From Cylicocyclus nassatus (lineage: Eukaryota > Nematoda > Chromadorea > Rhabditida > Strongylidae): a DNA stretch of 64,000 bases. The position numbers and the translations under genes were made by a program. This document shows positions 47,439-57,170 of the stretch, piece by piece; position 1 is the first letter of the stretch; each line of letters begins with the position of its first letter. Under the pieces are notes generated by a model that worked only from the letters and a program-made list of their open reading frames with translations, was not told the origin of the DNA and did no database searches. Where the stretch lies: contig CATQJL010000316.1 of the NCBI GenBank assembly GCA_958299035.1, forward strand, positions 9,022,347-9,086,346, in the 5' to 3' direction.

Positions 47439-47721
47439 TGTGGCGGCTTTAGGCGTAAGGGTGGCGCCTTGAGAAATGGGCTAAGGGTGGGCCCGTACGA
47501 ATGTAAAACACAACAAAGATGATATTAGAGAGTTTATTGAGAGCTCAACCGCACACGGTGGTGCAGTGGTAGAATATGTGGTGATAACAGGCGGAGTCAA
47601 AAATATTCTTTGCGCACGCTTATATCATATGAGGTCACCAAATGGTGACCTTAACGGTGCTTACACGAAAAACAACGTAACGAGCGATATGGATGAAACG
47701 GGTGCCGCTAATATCGGCACA
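47439..47721 (-). repeat. 3' LTR (element orientation)
   Basis: 283 bp, TGTGGCGGCTTTAGGCG ... TAATATCGGCACA on the plus strand. Identical by eye to 56200-56482. Contains AGGTCACCAAATGGTGACCT at 47632-47651. Confidence 0.95.
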
Positions 47722-48011
47722 CTCCGGGGGCGACAAACAGCAAATTTGCAAAAACAAGGCTACAGCGATAAAAGTAAGTAGAAGAAATCAAACATGAATA
47801 GAATAGGGGAAAGTTACAGGAAAAAGATAATTACGGCTCCATCGTTGATCCAATCCTTGTCGTCGGGGTCCAATGGTCGAGCGGGTGTTTGGCAGTAGAT
47901 TAGGGGGTGAGAAAGACATCTAGGGACGATGACGTGGCGTTAACTTGTTTGATCCTGACCGACGTGAAGAGATATTGCACCTGATGAAGACCAAAGCTAA
48001 AGTAAATATAA

Positions 48012-51000
48012 TTATTGATTTCTACAAGTCTGTCTAGCGCATTGCACGAGCGCTTTGGCTACCTTCAGCAGGGCACATAGTAGGTACGCAATTGCACCAA
48101 AAACCAATTTTATCACAGTAAGGATAACTACTGGTCCAAATAGATAAGTGAGGCCTGCTGCTGCAAGTGCAGCAACTCCAGCGGCCACAAAGGCTTTCCA
48201 GTGGTTCTGTATGACCATTATCAGTGGGTGGAGGTCTGATACATGTATGTCATAGATCATGTCCAACCAGCTCATGGGTTTTTGGTCTTCTTCGTTAAAC
48301 TTGAACACGGAATCATGTTTAGAGTGGTGGTAGAACAGCGTTCCATTCAACGGCAGGAGCCATTTTCGGTCGCCACAGCTTGCATGGCACTTTCGCTGAA
48401 CTACTGCGGAATCGAAGTGCAGCAACATCATGGTTGACGGCTTCGTTGGACCACATCGGACAGAAAATGAGATCTCGTCGCATGAAATAGTGATCTCTGT
48501 AGGATCTTTCGACAAGCATGTCACATTTATGTTGGCCCCTGGTAGACAACTGTAACACCCAGCTATGTTGCTCATTCTGATGTCACATTTTTCTTCGTAG
48601 ACAAATTCAGCGCTGTCGAGCAGGATGTTCGATTGGACTGTCACAATCGTCTCAATGTCCTTGACTAGGGCTGACAGTGCCGAGCCATTGGAATGAATTT
48701 CTACGGAGGGGGCCAGCAGGGGTAATCGATTACTGCTGTCATCTTCTACAGTACGCAAAGAGTAATCTGGACAGTGGCAATGATGCTTGGTCCAGCCTGT
48801 GTTGCAATCGCAAATAATTTTGTTAACGCAATTCTTGAAGTTGTTCAATGCTTCATTCCGTGTCGCACATACGACCGGCAGCCTGAAGTCGTCGGGTAGA
48901 ATGACTGAGGTGTCGCTTGACAGTGCGAACCTTCTGTTCAGCACTGGTAGGTGCGAACTCTGTACAGATGTGGCAGTGATATTGAATCCTCGCAATTTGG
49001 CCGTTATGTACGGAGTCAAGGCAATGCCCTCTTTTCGGGTTACTTGTGACAAGCTACTCTCCACTTCGATGTGCAGTGATGGTGTCCATTCACTGCATCG
49101 TACAATTTCATGCACCGTTCCGGACACGGGTATATGGGCGACCTTATAGAAGGTGCAGGAGGGGGATGGCAGGAGGCAGCCGCAGCTCATCCCTCCGCAA
49201 GTGTATTGACAACCAATGTATCCTGGAAAGTCTCTTGCTTGCGACAGCTCCGGTACAGTATCGTTACGACTGATCGTGTCGCATATATTTCCGTAGCAGG
49301 AGCCTGCTTGGGAGCATCTGACTGCTGAGTACACCCGGTGAATCGTACTTCTGGTGTACGTTATCGATTCTTTGGAGCAGATTAGACTAGCGGCTCTTAA
49401 TTTTACCTTGAGCAGACCGACCGTTCTGTTCTGGTGGCGGATTTCAATGCAATGCTCGTTCTGAATCCTGTTGAACAAGAGTTCTCTGCTAAGCTCCAAG
49501 TTGCAGATATTGTTTTGATCGCATACAATATTGGTGCTATATCGGGTAAAACCATGTTGGCATGCATCCACCGCGTTCGTTCCTGCCATAACTGCAATGC
49601 ACAATGTGATTAGCAACCCACCGCTTAACGGAGTCGGATTCAAGGAATGTAGCTGGACATTTTCCCGAGGTACATTGATGGAGTATACATTTTGCACTGG
49701 TGCAGGACTCTTACGGGTGATTCTGATAAGTGATAACATTCCCCACAGTGATATGAGAATCAGCATACTAATTAAGTAGAAGATCATGGCAACGGTTATA
49801 GCAGCACCAACCGGCCAACAGTTTGGGTTCCCTAGCAATGATATGCTAAGTAGTGATCTTGATAATGCACAGAAGTCAGGATTTGAGCACATCAGGGCAT
49901 AATCGGTGGGTGTTTCATCTTCAACATATTTTATCGCAACTTTGGTGTGCGATTGCGTGGGTGACGGCGGTAGTTTGTAAGTGCGTATCTCACTGGAGCC
50001 GGGGAATGTTTTGCACTCGGAATTGAAACAAAGCTCGTACGAAGTGTTCCGTTCCCGTATTTCGACTACACCTTCTCGACATGTTGCATGATGGGCACTG
50101 GATGGAGATATCAGAGCAGCGATCATCACGGTAAGTAGCATAGCAGTTTTTATCGATCCATTGGCTACTTTGGAGTTCCGTGCGGGTGGCAACACTTGTG
50201 ACCCTTGCATAGCGTTAGTGCTTGATTGTGACTGAGTTTCCTCGAGGCTTTCTTCGAAGTTTCTGATGACATCATAAGCTCTTGTCTTTGCAGAACGAGG
50301 CAGAACACGCCGAGTTGCGATTTCTTCGGTTGTGTCGTGAGTCAGTGCATCTCTAGAATCCATCTCTGATTGGGAACGGATTTCTAGTGGGTACAGTTTG
50401 TTTATTGGTCTATGTAGGGTGCCACCGTTGGGAGTAAGGACTTTCGCGGTCCTAGTGAGACCGTCATTGCTACTGATTACTTCAACTATTTTGCCGTAGG
50501 ACCAATTTCCTCTTGGTAGCATATCATGTTCAATCAAGACAATCTCGCCTTTCTCTGGGACGGTTCTCGAGATATGTCTATGTTGTTTCAGAAATTGCTT
50601 CTGCGACTCACGTAATGTTGTGAGGTATTCTGTGCGCCACTTGTCCCAAAATTTGGACGCTATTATTTCTGAGGCAGAAATGGCTTCAATGGCCTGCTTT
50701 CTAGTCTGTATGAATTCTGGCTCGTATGAGGGGTCTTCAGCGTTTTGTGATTCTGCTGAATCCTGGAGTGAGAATTTCACGTTTCCTTGAAGGAAGTCAA
50801 TTGGTCTGAGCGGAATTTCTGACAAATCTGTAGAACTCAGTTTTGTTAGTGGGCGTGTGTTCAAGACTGCTTCTATAGAAGTGACCGCCGTACTGAACTC
50901 AGTGAAACTTAGTTTCTTTCTGCCAATCGACTTTCTCAAGCATCGTTTAACCGAACCAACGAGTCGCTCCCAAACTCCGCCCATCCAAGGGCTGGCTGGT

Positions 51001-54000
51001 GGATTGAATAACCATCTGATACCGTTTGTGGCACTGTAACTCATGACGGATTGCGCCTCGTATTCGCAAGGTTTAGAGAGTTCTTCGATGATTTTGGAAC
51101 CAAGGCGGAAATTTGTTCCGCAGTCGGAGCGCACTAGTTTCGGAACACCTCTTCTTGATACAAATCGTATGAATGAGTTCAGGAATGCTCCAGCTGATAA
51201 GTTTTCAACTACTTCCAAGTGGACTGCTCTAGTAACTAGGCAAGTGTAAAGGGCAATATACATGTTGTCCCCATTCTTGGAACAAAACGGACCGATGTAG
51301 TCGCAACCAACATTACTAAATGGTTTTGTGACCATCACCCTATCTGTTGGTAATGAGGGCATTTGTGGAGAACCAAATGGCAGTCCATTCCAACGCTTAC
51401 AGACCGCGCAATTTTTCAAGTAATACTTGAATGATCCAGATGCACGCGGTATCCAGTATTTTTGCCGTGCCAGCGATAACGTCTGGTCTTTACCGCAATG
51501 GAAATTATGGCAGTGCATATCGATCAGAACCAGTCGGGTCATCTCGCTTCTGCTTGGCAGAAAGATGGGAGATTCTGTATCGATTGGTATTGGGGCATGT
51601 TGCAATCGAGAAATGTGTCTGATTACACCGTATTTGTCGCGAACAATGTTCATGTTTCTGAACTTTCTACTAAGCTCATCTGCATCCACATTCTTGTGAA
51701 TGTCTGCGTGGAGAACGATTTCTGCTGCTTTGATATCGTCAGCAGTTATATCGAAATTTGTACCGAATTTGGTTACATGGTGGATTTCTATCGGAGAATG
51801 TCTCTTCTCGTTCACTTTTGCTACCACCCGGTGTAGGCATTTTCCTACGCGTGCTACCATGCGCAGCGCAATTGACAGCTTTGATATTCTTGACAAATCA
51901 AAGAGTTGTTCATCTTGAGATGGACAGTTTTGCACAGCAGCTATTGTAGTGGGCCGTTCCGACTCTTTGGGCATTTCCTGAGCTTGGATATCAGCGATAT
52001 CTCTCAAATAGGTTATGTTTGGATAGTCGCGCAACCATGCTGGTCCACGCACCCAATGATGGTCTTGAATCTGATTTTTGGTCAGACCTCTGGTGCCAGC
52101 GTCAGCTGGGTTGTACGACGTCGGGACGTGGTGGTATTGCACTCTGATGCCTCGCGTCTCGAACCACATCTTGAGGTCACGTATGCGGACGCATTGATTG
52201 CTTACGAATACTGGCAACTTTTTTGTTGATTTGACCCAGCATAAAGCAACTTCGCTATCTGTCACTATGTGCAGTTCAACAATTTTGCAGCTGACAGCTT
52301 CTGTTACTGTAGTAGCCATTCTCATGGCTAGTAGAATACCAAGTAGTTCTAATCTTGGAATTGTCTGCACATGTTTCTTTGGTGCCAGTCGCGTCTTTCC
52401 AACAATGATTTGAGACACCTCATTTGATTCCAACGATTGCATGTATGCGCATGCTGCAATCGCAGCTATACTTGCATCCGCGAACACCCACAGGCGAGTA
52501 GCTGCTTGACTATAGGTCAAGCCGCCTAATAAGGTGCGGGGTACCGCAATCAATGCATCGGTTACTTTGCTGCATTGATGATTCCATTTCTCGCATGTGT
52601 CTCGAGAAAGGCGGTCATTCCAATCAGAATGAGTGGTAAGGATTTCTCGCATCATTGTTTTTAGCTCTATCAACAATGGACCGGCTATCCCCAATGGATC
52701 GTAAATGGAGTTGAGCTGGCTAACAATATCACGTTTAGTCAAAGTGGGTTTCATTGGAAAACGTGTCGTGACCGTGAATCGGTCGGTTACGGTATCGTAT
52801 TCCGTACCAAGATATTTCAACACACCGGTCGGAATGGTGTCCTGTTCAGGAATTTGTCCATTGACAATGCTTGAATTTGAAATGAACTCCCTGAGATTCA
52901 TTCCAATCTTGGCAAAAAGTGCTTTGGATTCTTTGTATTTTTGCAAAGCCTCTTCTGGAGTATTCGCTTGGAGCAGGATGTTGTCAACATAGACGTAAGC
53001 GGCAATTTCGCGCGCAAGATCCGTGTCAGTAGCATTTAAATATGCTGCAATGCACATATTTAGGATACTTGGTGCAGCGGTTATACCGAAGGGAAGTCGT
53101 GTGAATCGATACTCCACGACATTGCCTCTTGTGGCTGGCAGGTTCACATTTTGTAGCCACAGAAACCTGCACAAGTCTTTGTGTTCATTTGGCAGACGAA
53201 TTTGCGTGAAGGCTGCCTCAATATCGCAGAACAGTATGATTCTGCTAGTGCGACATGTAATTAGTAGGCTTTGTATCTTGTTAATAAACGACTCGCCTTT
53301 ATGGATGGTATCGTTGAGAGATAGTTTTCCTCTCATTTTTGACGAGGCGTCAAATACTATCCTGAGTGGCACCTTTTTGTGAGGTCGCCAGACGCCGGAA
53401 TGCGGCATATAGTATGTGCCGACAGCATCTTTCTCTGGGCTGTAGACTCTTTCTATCACCCTTTGGCTCTCATAATCCATTATGATCTTTGAGTACCAGG
53501 CATGCTGCTCTCTGTTTGCTCTTAGCTGGTTTTGGAGAGCAGATAATCGTTTGATTGATACCGAGTAATTGTCGGCAAGGTCAACGATATTGGCTTTTAG
53601 TGGGAACGGAGCAGTGACAAGATTATTTTCAAATGATATCGATTTTTCGTATTGCTCAAAGTATTTCTGAACTGTTTCATCTTTTTGCAGTTCAGAGGCA
53701 GGTATTCCCAAACCTTCTAGCTCGAACATTCTTTCGAGCATGGCCACTTCGGTAGGTTGTTCGATAGAAGTGTAGTTGTGGCTTATAGACACATTCAAAT
53801 GTGAGCTGTCAATAGTGCCACGTCCATACAAAGTTGGACCAAAAACTGTTTTTGCAACATGCAGACCTGATGGTGTCCGAAGAGCGGTTGTATCTGCTAC
53901 GACGAGGTCGTAATAGCGGTCTAATCCAACGAGAATGCGTGGAATGATACGCTCCCCGTGAACCTTTGAGTTTGCTATGCATAACTCTTTGATGTGAAGG

Positions 54001-55907
54001 AACTCTTTGTCTTCTTTACTTAGCTTGATAGCAGGGAAACCACTCGTAATTATTGGCTTCGTTTGAACTACCATGTCAATGTCTGCACCAAAGGCGGTGG
54101 TGATATTCAACTTCACTGAGTGACTTTCAAATTTCTCAGTGTGCCCGCCAATGCCAGACATGACACATGTCTCAGTAGTTATCTTTGGTAGCCCAAGTTT
54201 TGTGGCTAAATTCTCTTCAATTACTGTTTTTTGTGCGCCAGTATCAAAGAAGAAGAGTACTCTCTCGTATTGTTGGCTAACACGATTGAAAACATTGCCT
54301 TCGGCAGTCATTAGTATCAGCTGCTCTTGAGGAATTGCGGGAGTGGCAATATGTCCATTTTCCACAAGCTGGTTATTCATGGTAGGTCGTTCAGTGCTTG
54401 GAATGAAGCGCTGGCCTCCATTATGCTGTGGGTGGTTTTGCCTCGCAGTGTTACTTGTTGGAACATGTCTGGTGTTTGGACCAGAATGATTGCGATTTGG
54501 TGAGTTGTAGTGTGCAACTTCATTTTTTGGCCAACGCGATGTGCGCGGTTGACTCGTGCCCGCAGGATTATTGGCTGCATTGCCACCTACAAAGCAGAGC
54601 GAGGAATGGTGGGTTTTTCCACAGTTATTGCAATTTGATTTTCTGCAATTGTTGCTGGTGTGATCCGCAAGGAAGCATTTCCAGCACAAGTTGTTTTGCC
54701 GCACTATTTGTCGGCGCTTATTCGGGTCTGCAACTGTCCTGCAGAATGCCGAGTTGTGGTTTGAACGACCACAAAATGCGCAGTTTCCACTTTGCGCAAA
54801 ACTTGTCTGCCGCGTGCTGGGCTGGAGTTTCGTTTTTTCGAAACCAAGTCGAAGCTCTACATAAGCTTTTGCGGCTATCTCTTTGTCAAGGATGTCCAGG
54901 AGTTTTTCGATAGTAACATTATCAACTTCCTGGTTTTTGATCAATACGTCCTTGACAACATCGTAAGGAAATTTCTTGATGATGGTCTCCGTCCACATTG
55001 GGTCACACGTATGGCGGATATCATATCCTGCGGATACCATTTGGTGGACCAGAGTCCTGATAGTATCGACGCAATGCTGGCAACTATCCGCATTTTTGCC
55101 TGCAGATGGGAGTTCGAATAGTCGCTGCACTATTTTGGACCTATTTGTGGGCTGGTTTTCGAATCGCTTCTTAAGTGTTGTTACCATCCACTCATAGTTT
55201 TCTGGCACTGGTTTTATGCCCCTTATTGCTGTTACGGCTGAACCTTGCAAGCTCTGCTTCAGCAACATTATTTTCTCGACTGTGGGCAAGTCCCTGCAGT
55301 TGTGTACAAGTGACTCATATAGTGCCCAAAACTCAGCGAACTCCTCTTGATTTCCGCTAAAAAGCGGTAGTTTCACAGTCGGTGGTCTAATTGACCGACA
55401 ATTTGTGCTGTTTTGTTCAGGGATTCTTGCGACTTCTCTATTTGATACACTGGATTCGCCTGAAGTACTTTGTGACTCTACGCCATTATCATTGTTGACT
55501 TGGATTTTGAGCCTCATTTGTGTTTGGTACAAAATAACTTCTGCATCTGCAATGTTTGCTTCAACAATGTGTGCAAAGGCTTCCGCGTCTTGTAAGGTCT
55601 TGGAATATTTGAACTCATTTTCGAAGTCTTCAATCTCCTGCAGCAATTCTTTTTGCTCAGTCCTGGACTTCGCATTCGCGTACTGCTGCTCCATTCTTTC
55701 TATTTTGGATTGCAGCGATTGTATACCTTCTTTGAACAGTGGAAGGCATTTTTTCAGTCGGATCATGTTTTCGGAACTGTGTTTGAGTCGTTCCTGATCA
55801 TCCTCTGTGTACACGATTTTTTCACCGTACGACTCATATTTTTGCAGTAGAGTCGAGAGTGCGGTTGAGCTCTTTAAGATGGCTAATTTGTAGAAATGGA
55901 GCGACAT
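48012..55907 (-). CDS. Gag-Pol-Env-like polyprotein of the BEL/Pao element, 2,631 aa
   Basis: One frame without stops. Approximate residues: 1-160 coiled-coil N terminus; 160-340 gag-like DUF1759; 375-440 CCHC-type zinc knuckles; ~556 aspartic protease with DTGAQ; 830-1000 reverse transcriptase, with YVDN where YVDD is the general form; 1139-1230 RNase H-like with FADAS, RLELLG and TDSE; 1466-1500 HHCC zinc finger; 1550-1645 integrase core with SDCGTNF and PWMGGVWERL; 1783-1841 DUF5641-like. From ~1922 a hydrophobic leader opens an envelope-like part with several membrane segments and many paired Cys. Near 2449 (AGCYSC) it resembles phlebovirus G2-type class II fusion glycoproteins, known from nematode BEL elements. 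It ends with a hydrophobic C terminus. Having Env in the same frame implies processing from one polyprotein or a spliced subgenomic mRNA. Confidence 0.93.
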   Translation of the reverse strand: MSLHFYKLAILKSSTALSTLLQKYESYGEKIVYTEDDQERLKHSSENMIRLKKCLPLFKEGIQSLQSKIERMEQQYANAKSRTEQKELLQEIEDFENEFKYSKTLQDAEAFAHIVEANIADAEVILYQTQMRLKIQVNNDNGVESQSTSGESSVSNREVARIPEQNSTNCRSIRPPTVKLPLFSGNQEEFAEFWALYESLVHNCRDLPTVEKIMLLKQSLQGSAVTAIRGIKPVPENYEWMVTTLKKRFENQPTNRSKIVQRLFELPSAGKNADSCQHCVDTIRTLVHQMVSAGYDIRHTCDPMWTETIIKKFPYDVVKDVLIKNQEVDNVTIEKLLDILDKEIAAKAYVELRLGFEKTKLQPSTRQTSFAQSGNCAFCGRSNHNSAFCRTVADPNKRRQIVRQNNLCWKCFLADHTSNNCRKSNCNNCGKTHHSSLCFVGGNAANNPAGTSQPRTSRWPKNEVAHYNSPNRNHSGPNTRHVPTSNTARQNHPQHNGGQRFIPSTERPTMNNQLVENGHIATPAIPQEQLILMTAEGNVFNRVSQQYERVLFFFDTGAQKTVIEENLATKLGLPKITTETCVMSGIGGHTEKFESHSVKLNITTAFGADIDMVVQTKPIITSGFPAIKLSKEDKEFLHIKELCIANSKVHGERIIPRILVGLDRYYDLVVADTTALRTPSGLHVAKTVFGPTLYGRGTIDSSHLNVSISHNYTSIEQPTEVAMLERMFELEGLGIPASELQKDETVQKYFEQYEKSISFENNLVTAPFPLKANIVDLADNYSVSIKRLSALQNQLRANREQHAWYSKIIMDYESQRVIERVYSPEKDAVGTYYMPHSGVWRPHKKVPLRIVFDASSKMRGKLSLNDTIHKGESFINKIQSLLITCRTSRIILFCDIEAAFTQIRLPNEHKDLCRFLWLQNVNLPATRGNVVEYRFTRLPFGITAAPSILNMCIAAYLNATDTDLAREIAAYVYVDNILLQANTPEEALQKYKESKALFAKIGMNLREFISNSSIVNGQIPEQDTIPTGVLKYLGTEYDTVTDRFTVTTRFPMKPTLTKRDIVSQLNSIYDPLGIAGPLLIELKTMMREILTTHSDWNDRLSRDTCEKWNHQCSKVTDALIAVPRTLLGGLTYSQAATRLWVFADASIAAIAACAYMQSLESNEVSQIIVGKTRLAPKKHVQTIPRLELLGILLAMRMATTVTEAVSCKIVELHIVTDSEVALCWVKSTKKLPVFVSNQCVRIRDLKMWFETRGIRVQYHHVPTSYNPADAGTRGLTKNQIQDHHWVRGPAWLRDYPNITYLRDIADIQAQEMPKESERPTTIAAVQNCPSQDEQLFDLSRISKLSIALRMVARVGKCLHRVVAKVNEKRHSPIEIHHVTKFGTNFDITADDIKAAEIVLHADIHKNVDADELSRKFRNMNIVRDKYGVIRHISRLQHAPIPIDTESPIFLPSRSEMTRLVLIDMHCHNFHCGKDQTLSLARQKYWIPRASGSFKYYLKNCAVCKRWNGLPFGSPQMPSLPTDRVMVTKPFSNVGCDYIGPFCSKNGDNMYIALYTCLVTRAVHLEVVENLSAGAFLNSFIRFVSRRGVPKLVRSDCGTNFRLGSKIIEELSKPCEYEAQSVMSYSATNGIRWLFNPPASPWMGGVWERLVGSVKRCLRKSIGRKKLSFTEFSTAVTSIEAVLNTRPLTKLSSTDLSEIPLRPIDFLQGNVKFSLQDSAESQNAEDPSYEPEFIQTRKQAIEAISASEIIASKFWDKWRTEYLTTLRESQKQFLKQHRHISRTVPEKGEIVLIEHDMLPRGNWSYGKIVEVISSNDGLTRTAKVLTPNGGTLHRPINKLYPLEIRSQSEMDSRDALTHDTTEEIATRRVLPRSAKTRAYDVIRNFEESLEETQSQSSTNAMQGSQVLPPARNSKVANGSIKTAMLLTVMIAALISPSSAHHATCREGVVEIRERNTSYELCFNSECKTFPGSSEIRTYKLPPSPTQSHTKVAIKYVEDETPTDYALMCSNPDFCALSRSLLSISLLGNPNCWPVGAAITVAMIFYLISMLILISLWGMLSLIRITRKSPAPVQNVYSINVPRENVQLHSLNPTPLSGGLLITLCIAVMAGTNAVDACQHGFTRYSTNIVCDQNNICNLELSRELLFNRIQNEHCIEIRHQNRTVGLLKVKLRAASLICSKESITYTRSTIHRVYSAVRCSQAGSCYGNICDTISRNDTVPELSQARDFPGYIGCQYTCGGMSCGCLLPSPSCTFYKVAHIPVSGTVHEIVRCSEWTPSLHIEVESSLSQVTRKEGIALTPYITAKLRGFNITATSVQSSHLPVLNRRFALSSDTSVILPDDFRLPVVCATRNEALNNFKNCVNKIICDCNTGWTKHHCHCPDYSLRTVEDDSSNRLPLLAPSVEIHSNGSALSALVKDIETIVTVQSNILLDSAEFVYEEKCDIRMSNIAGCYSCLPGANINVTCLSKDPTEITISCDEISFSVRCGPTKPSTMMLLHFDSAVVQRKCHASCGDRKWLLPLNGTLFYHHSKHDSVFKFNEEDQKPMSWLDMIYDIHVSDLHPLIMVIQNHWKAFVAAGVAALAAAGLTYLFGPVVILTVIKLVFGAIAYLLCALLKVAKALVQCARQTCRNQ

Positions 55908-56181
55908 CTTTATTCTGTCAGATGAGTTTCTCTGAAGAATGGTTGTTTTTGCTGCGTTAGAAATGCAAAAGTAGGCGCTGTAGTGGCCTTTAGCAAGTAA
56001 ATGCTAATTTTTTGCTACGCAAAAGTTTTAGGGTTATGGTGGACCCAAGGTCAGTCTTGGCTAACCTTTTGCGATGTCGCTAGGGACTAAACGCAAGCAA
56101 TTTAGGAAGCTAGGTTCCAAGGATAGACTAGGCTAACCTGCGTGTTGATTCTAGGATCAGACACTTAATCGGGCTCACGTG
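55908..56181 (-). other. 5' leader of the BEL element
   Basis: 274 nt between primer site and the start codon. No upstream gene; likely holds packaging signals, which cannot be identified by eye. Confidence 0.6.
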
Positions 56182-56194
56182 GGCCGATGCACCA
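56182..56194 (-). promoter_or_regulatory. tRNA-Gly primer binding site
   Basis: The minus strand reads TGGTGCATCGGCC, complementary to the last 13 nt of a tRNA-Gly ending GGCCGATGCA plus CCA (from memory of metazoan tRNA-Gly-GCC). It lies 5 nt inside the 5' LTR edge. Confidence 0.8.
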
Positions 56195-56199
56195 GAAAA

Positions 56200-56482
56200 T
56201 GTGGCGGCTTTAGGCGTAAGGGTGGCGCCTTGAGAAATGGGCTAAGGGTGGGCCCGTACGAATGTAAAACACAACAAAGATGATATTAGAGAGTTTATTG
56301 AGAGCTCAACCGCACACGGTGGTGCAGTGGTAGAATATGTGGTGATAACAGGCGGAGTCAAAAATATTCTTTGCGCACGCTTATATCATATGAGGTCACC
56401 AAATGGTGACCTTAACGGTGCTTACACGAAAAACAACGTAACGAGCGATATGGATGAAACGGGTGCCGCTAATATCGGCACA
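56200..56482 (-). repeat. 5' LTR (element orientation)
   Basis: 283 bp. In element orientation: the palindrome with AGGTCA/TGACCT half-sites, then TATAAG at offset ~98 (56380-56385), the tRNA-Gly-like segment at offset 147-166, and AATAAA at offset ~184 (56294-56299). This implies a start near offset 128 and a short R region. Confidence 0.93.
56317..56336 (+). other. tRNA-Gly 5'-half-like segment within the LTR
   Basis: CGGTGGTGCAGTGGTAGAAT differs at one position from the D-arm region of tRNA-Gly (CGGTGGTTCAGTGGTAGAAT). It sits on the plus strand, so the element RNA carries its complement. The same segment is at 47556-47575 in the other LTR. Confidence 0.75.
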
Positions 56483-56984
56483 CGAAGTGTTTAAATTTTG
56501 TCGCTTGAGAGAGACTTCCGTGCTTTCTTGAAAGATAGAAACAAGAACTCAGTTTCGAACTATATACAAAAGTGTCTATGCCGTACACGATACACATCAT
56601 TATTGAAATCACGGTTTTTCTCATTGAATATGAAGCAAAGAAAAGTTGCGACGTCGCACGCGTCGTTCGCGTTGCCGCACTTCGTTGCAACTGTTGTTCG
56701 ATTTGTCCTCATATCTTTTGAACAAGTATCGGCGGCACAGCTCTACGGAGTTTTTTGAAAAGTAGGAGCCTAGGCCTTTGACTTGATAACCTTGGACAAA
56801 AAGAAAACCTCCTATAGAGTCTAAAAAGATCCTTCAAAGCCGCGTGCTGCACCATGTGCAGCACCGGTCCGAAACGTGTTAAGTTGCATACTACATGGAA
56901 TCCTTACTTATGCTATCCGACCAGATTTCTGTTTTAATATCCGACATATCCGACACAAAGTACTCTTTTATTCGGAATTTTTTT

Positions 56985-57170
56985 TCTCGAATACATTAGA
57001 TTATTCGAGAAAATTTTGTTTCGAAATATTCGATTCGATTATTCGAAATTTTTCATTTCGAAATTATTCGATATTCGGATGTTCGACATTTTTTGTTTCT
57101 GAAAATACGAAGTTCGATTATTCGACATTTTCAATTCTCGAATATATTCGATTATTCAATTATTAAAAAA
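56985..57170. repeat. TTCGAA-rich degenerate array
   Basis: ATTCGA-rich words, as in the other arrays, directly downstream of the interrupted element. Confidence 0.7.

Larger units (their letters stand above)
47439..56482 (-). mobile_element. complete BEL/Pao LTR retrotransposon (Semotivirus-type), 9,044 bp
   Basis: Two 283-bp LTRs with TG...CA ends in plus-strand reading, a perfect 5-bp duplication CGAAG at 47434-47438 and 56483-56487, a primer site, and one intact polyprotein frame. A 5-bp target duplication is usual for this family. The LTRs show no difference on reading, so insertion is very recent. The polypurine tract expected just 5' of the 3' LTR is not convincing: the minus strand there reads GTCGCCCCCGGAG. 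The element is antisense to the interrupted host frame. Confidence 0.95.
47281..56882. mobile_element. TTAA-ended TIR element interrupted by the BEL element
   Basis: Left end TTAACACGTTTCGGACCGC at 47281 and right end CGGTCCGAAACGTGTTAA at 56865-56882. Excluding 47439-56487, it aligns along its length with the intact copy 23910-24459. Confidence 0.85.
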
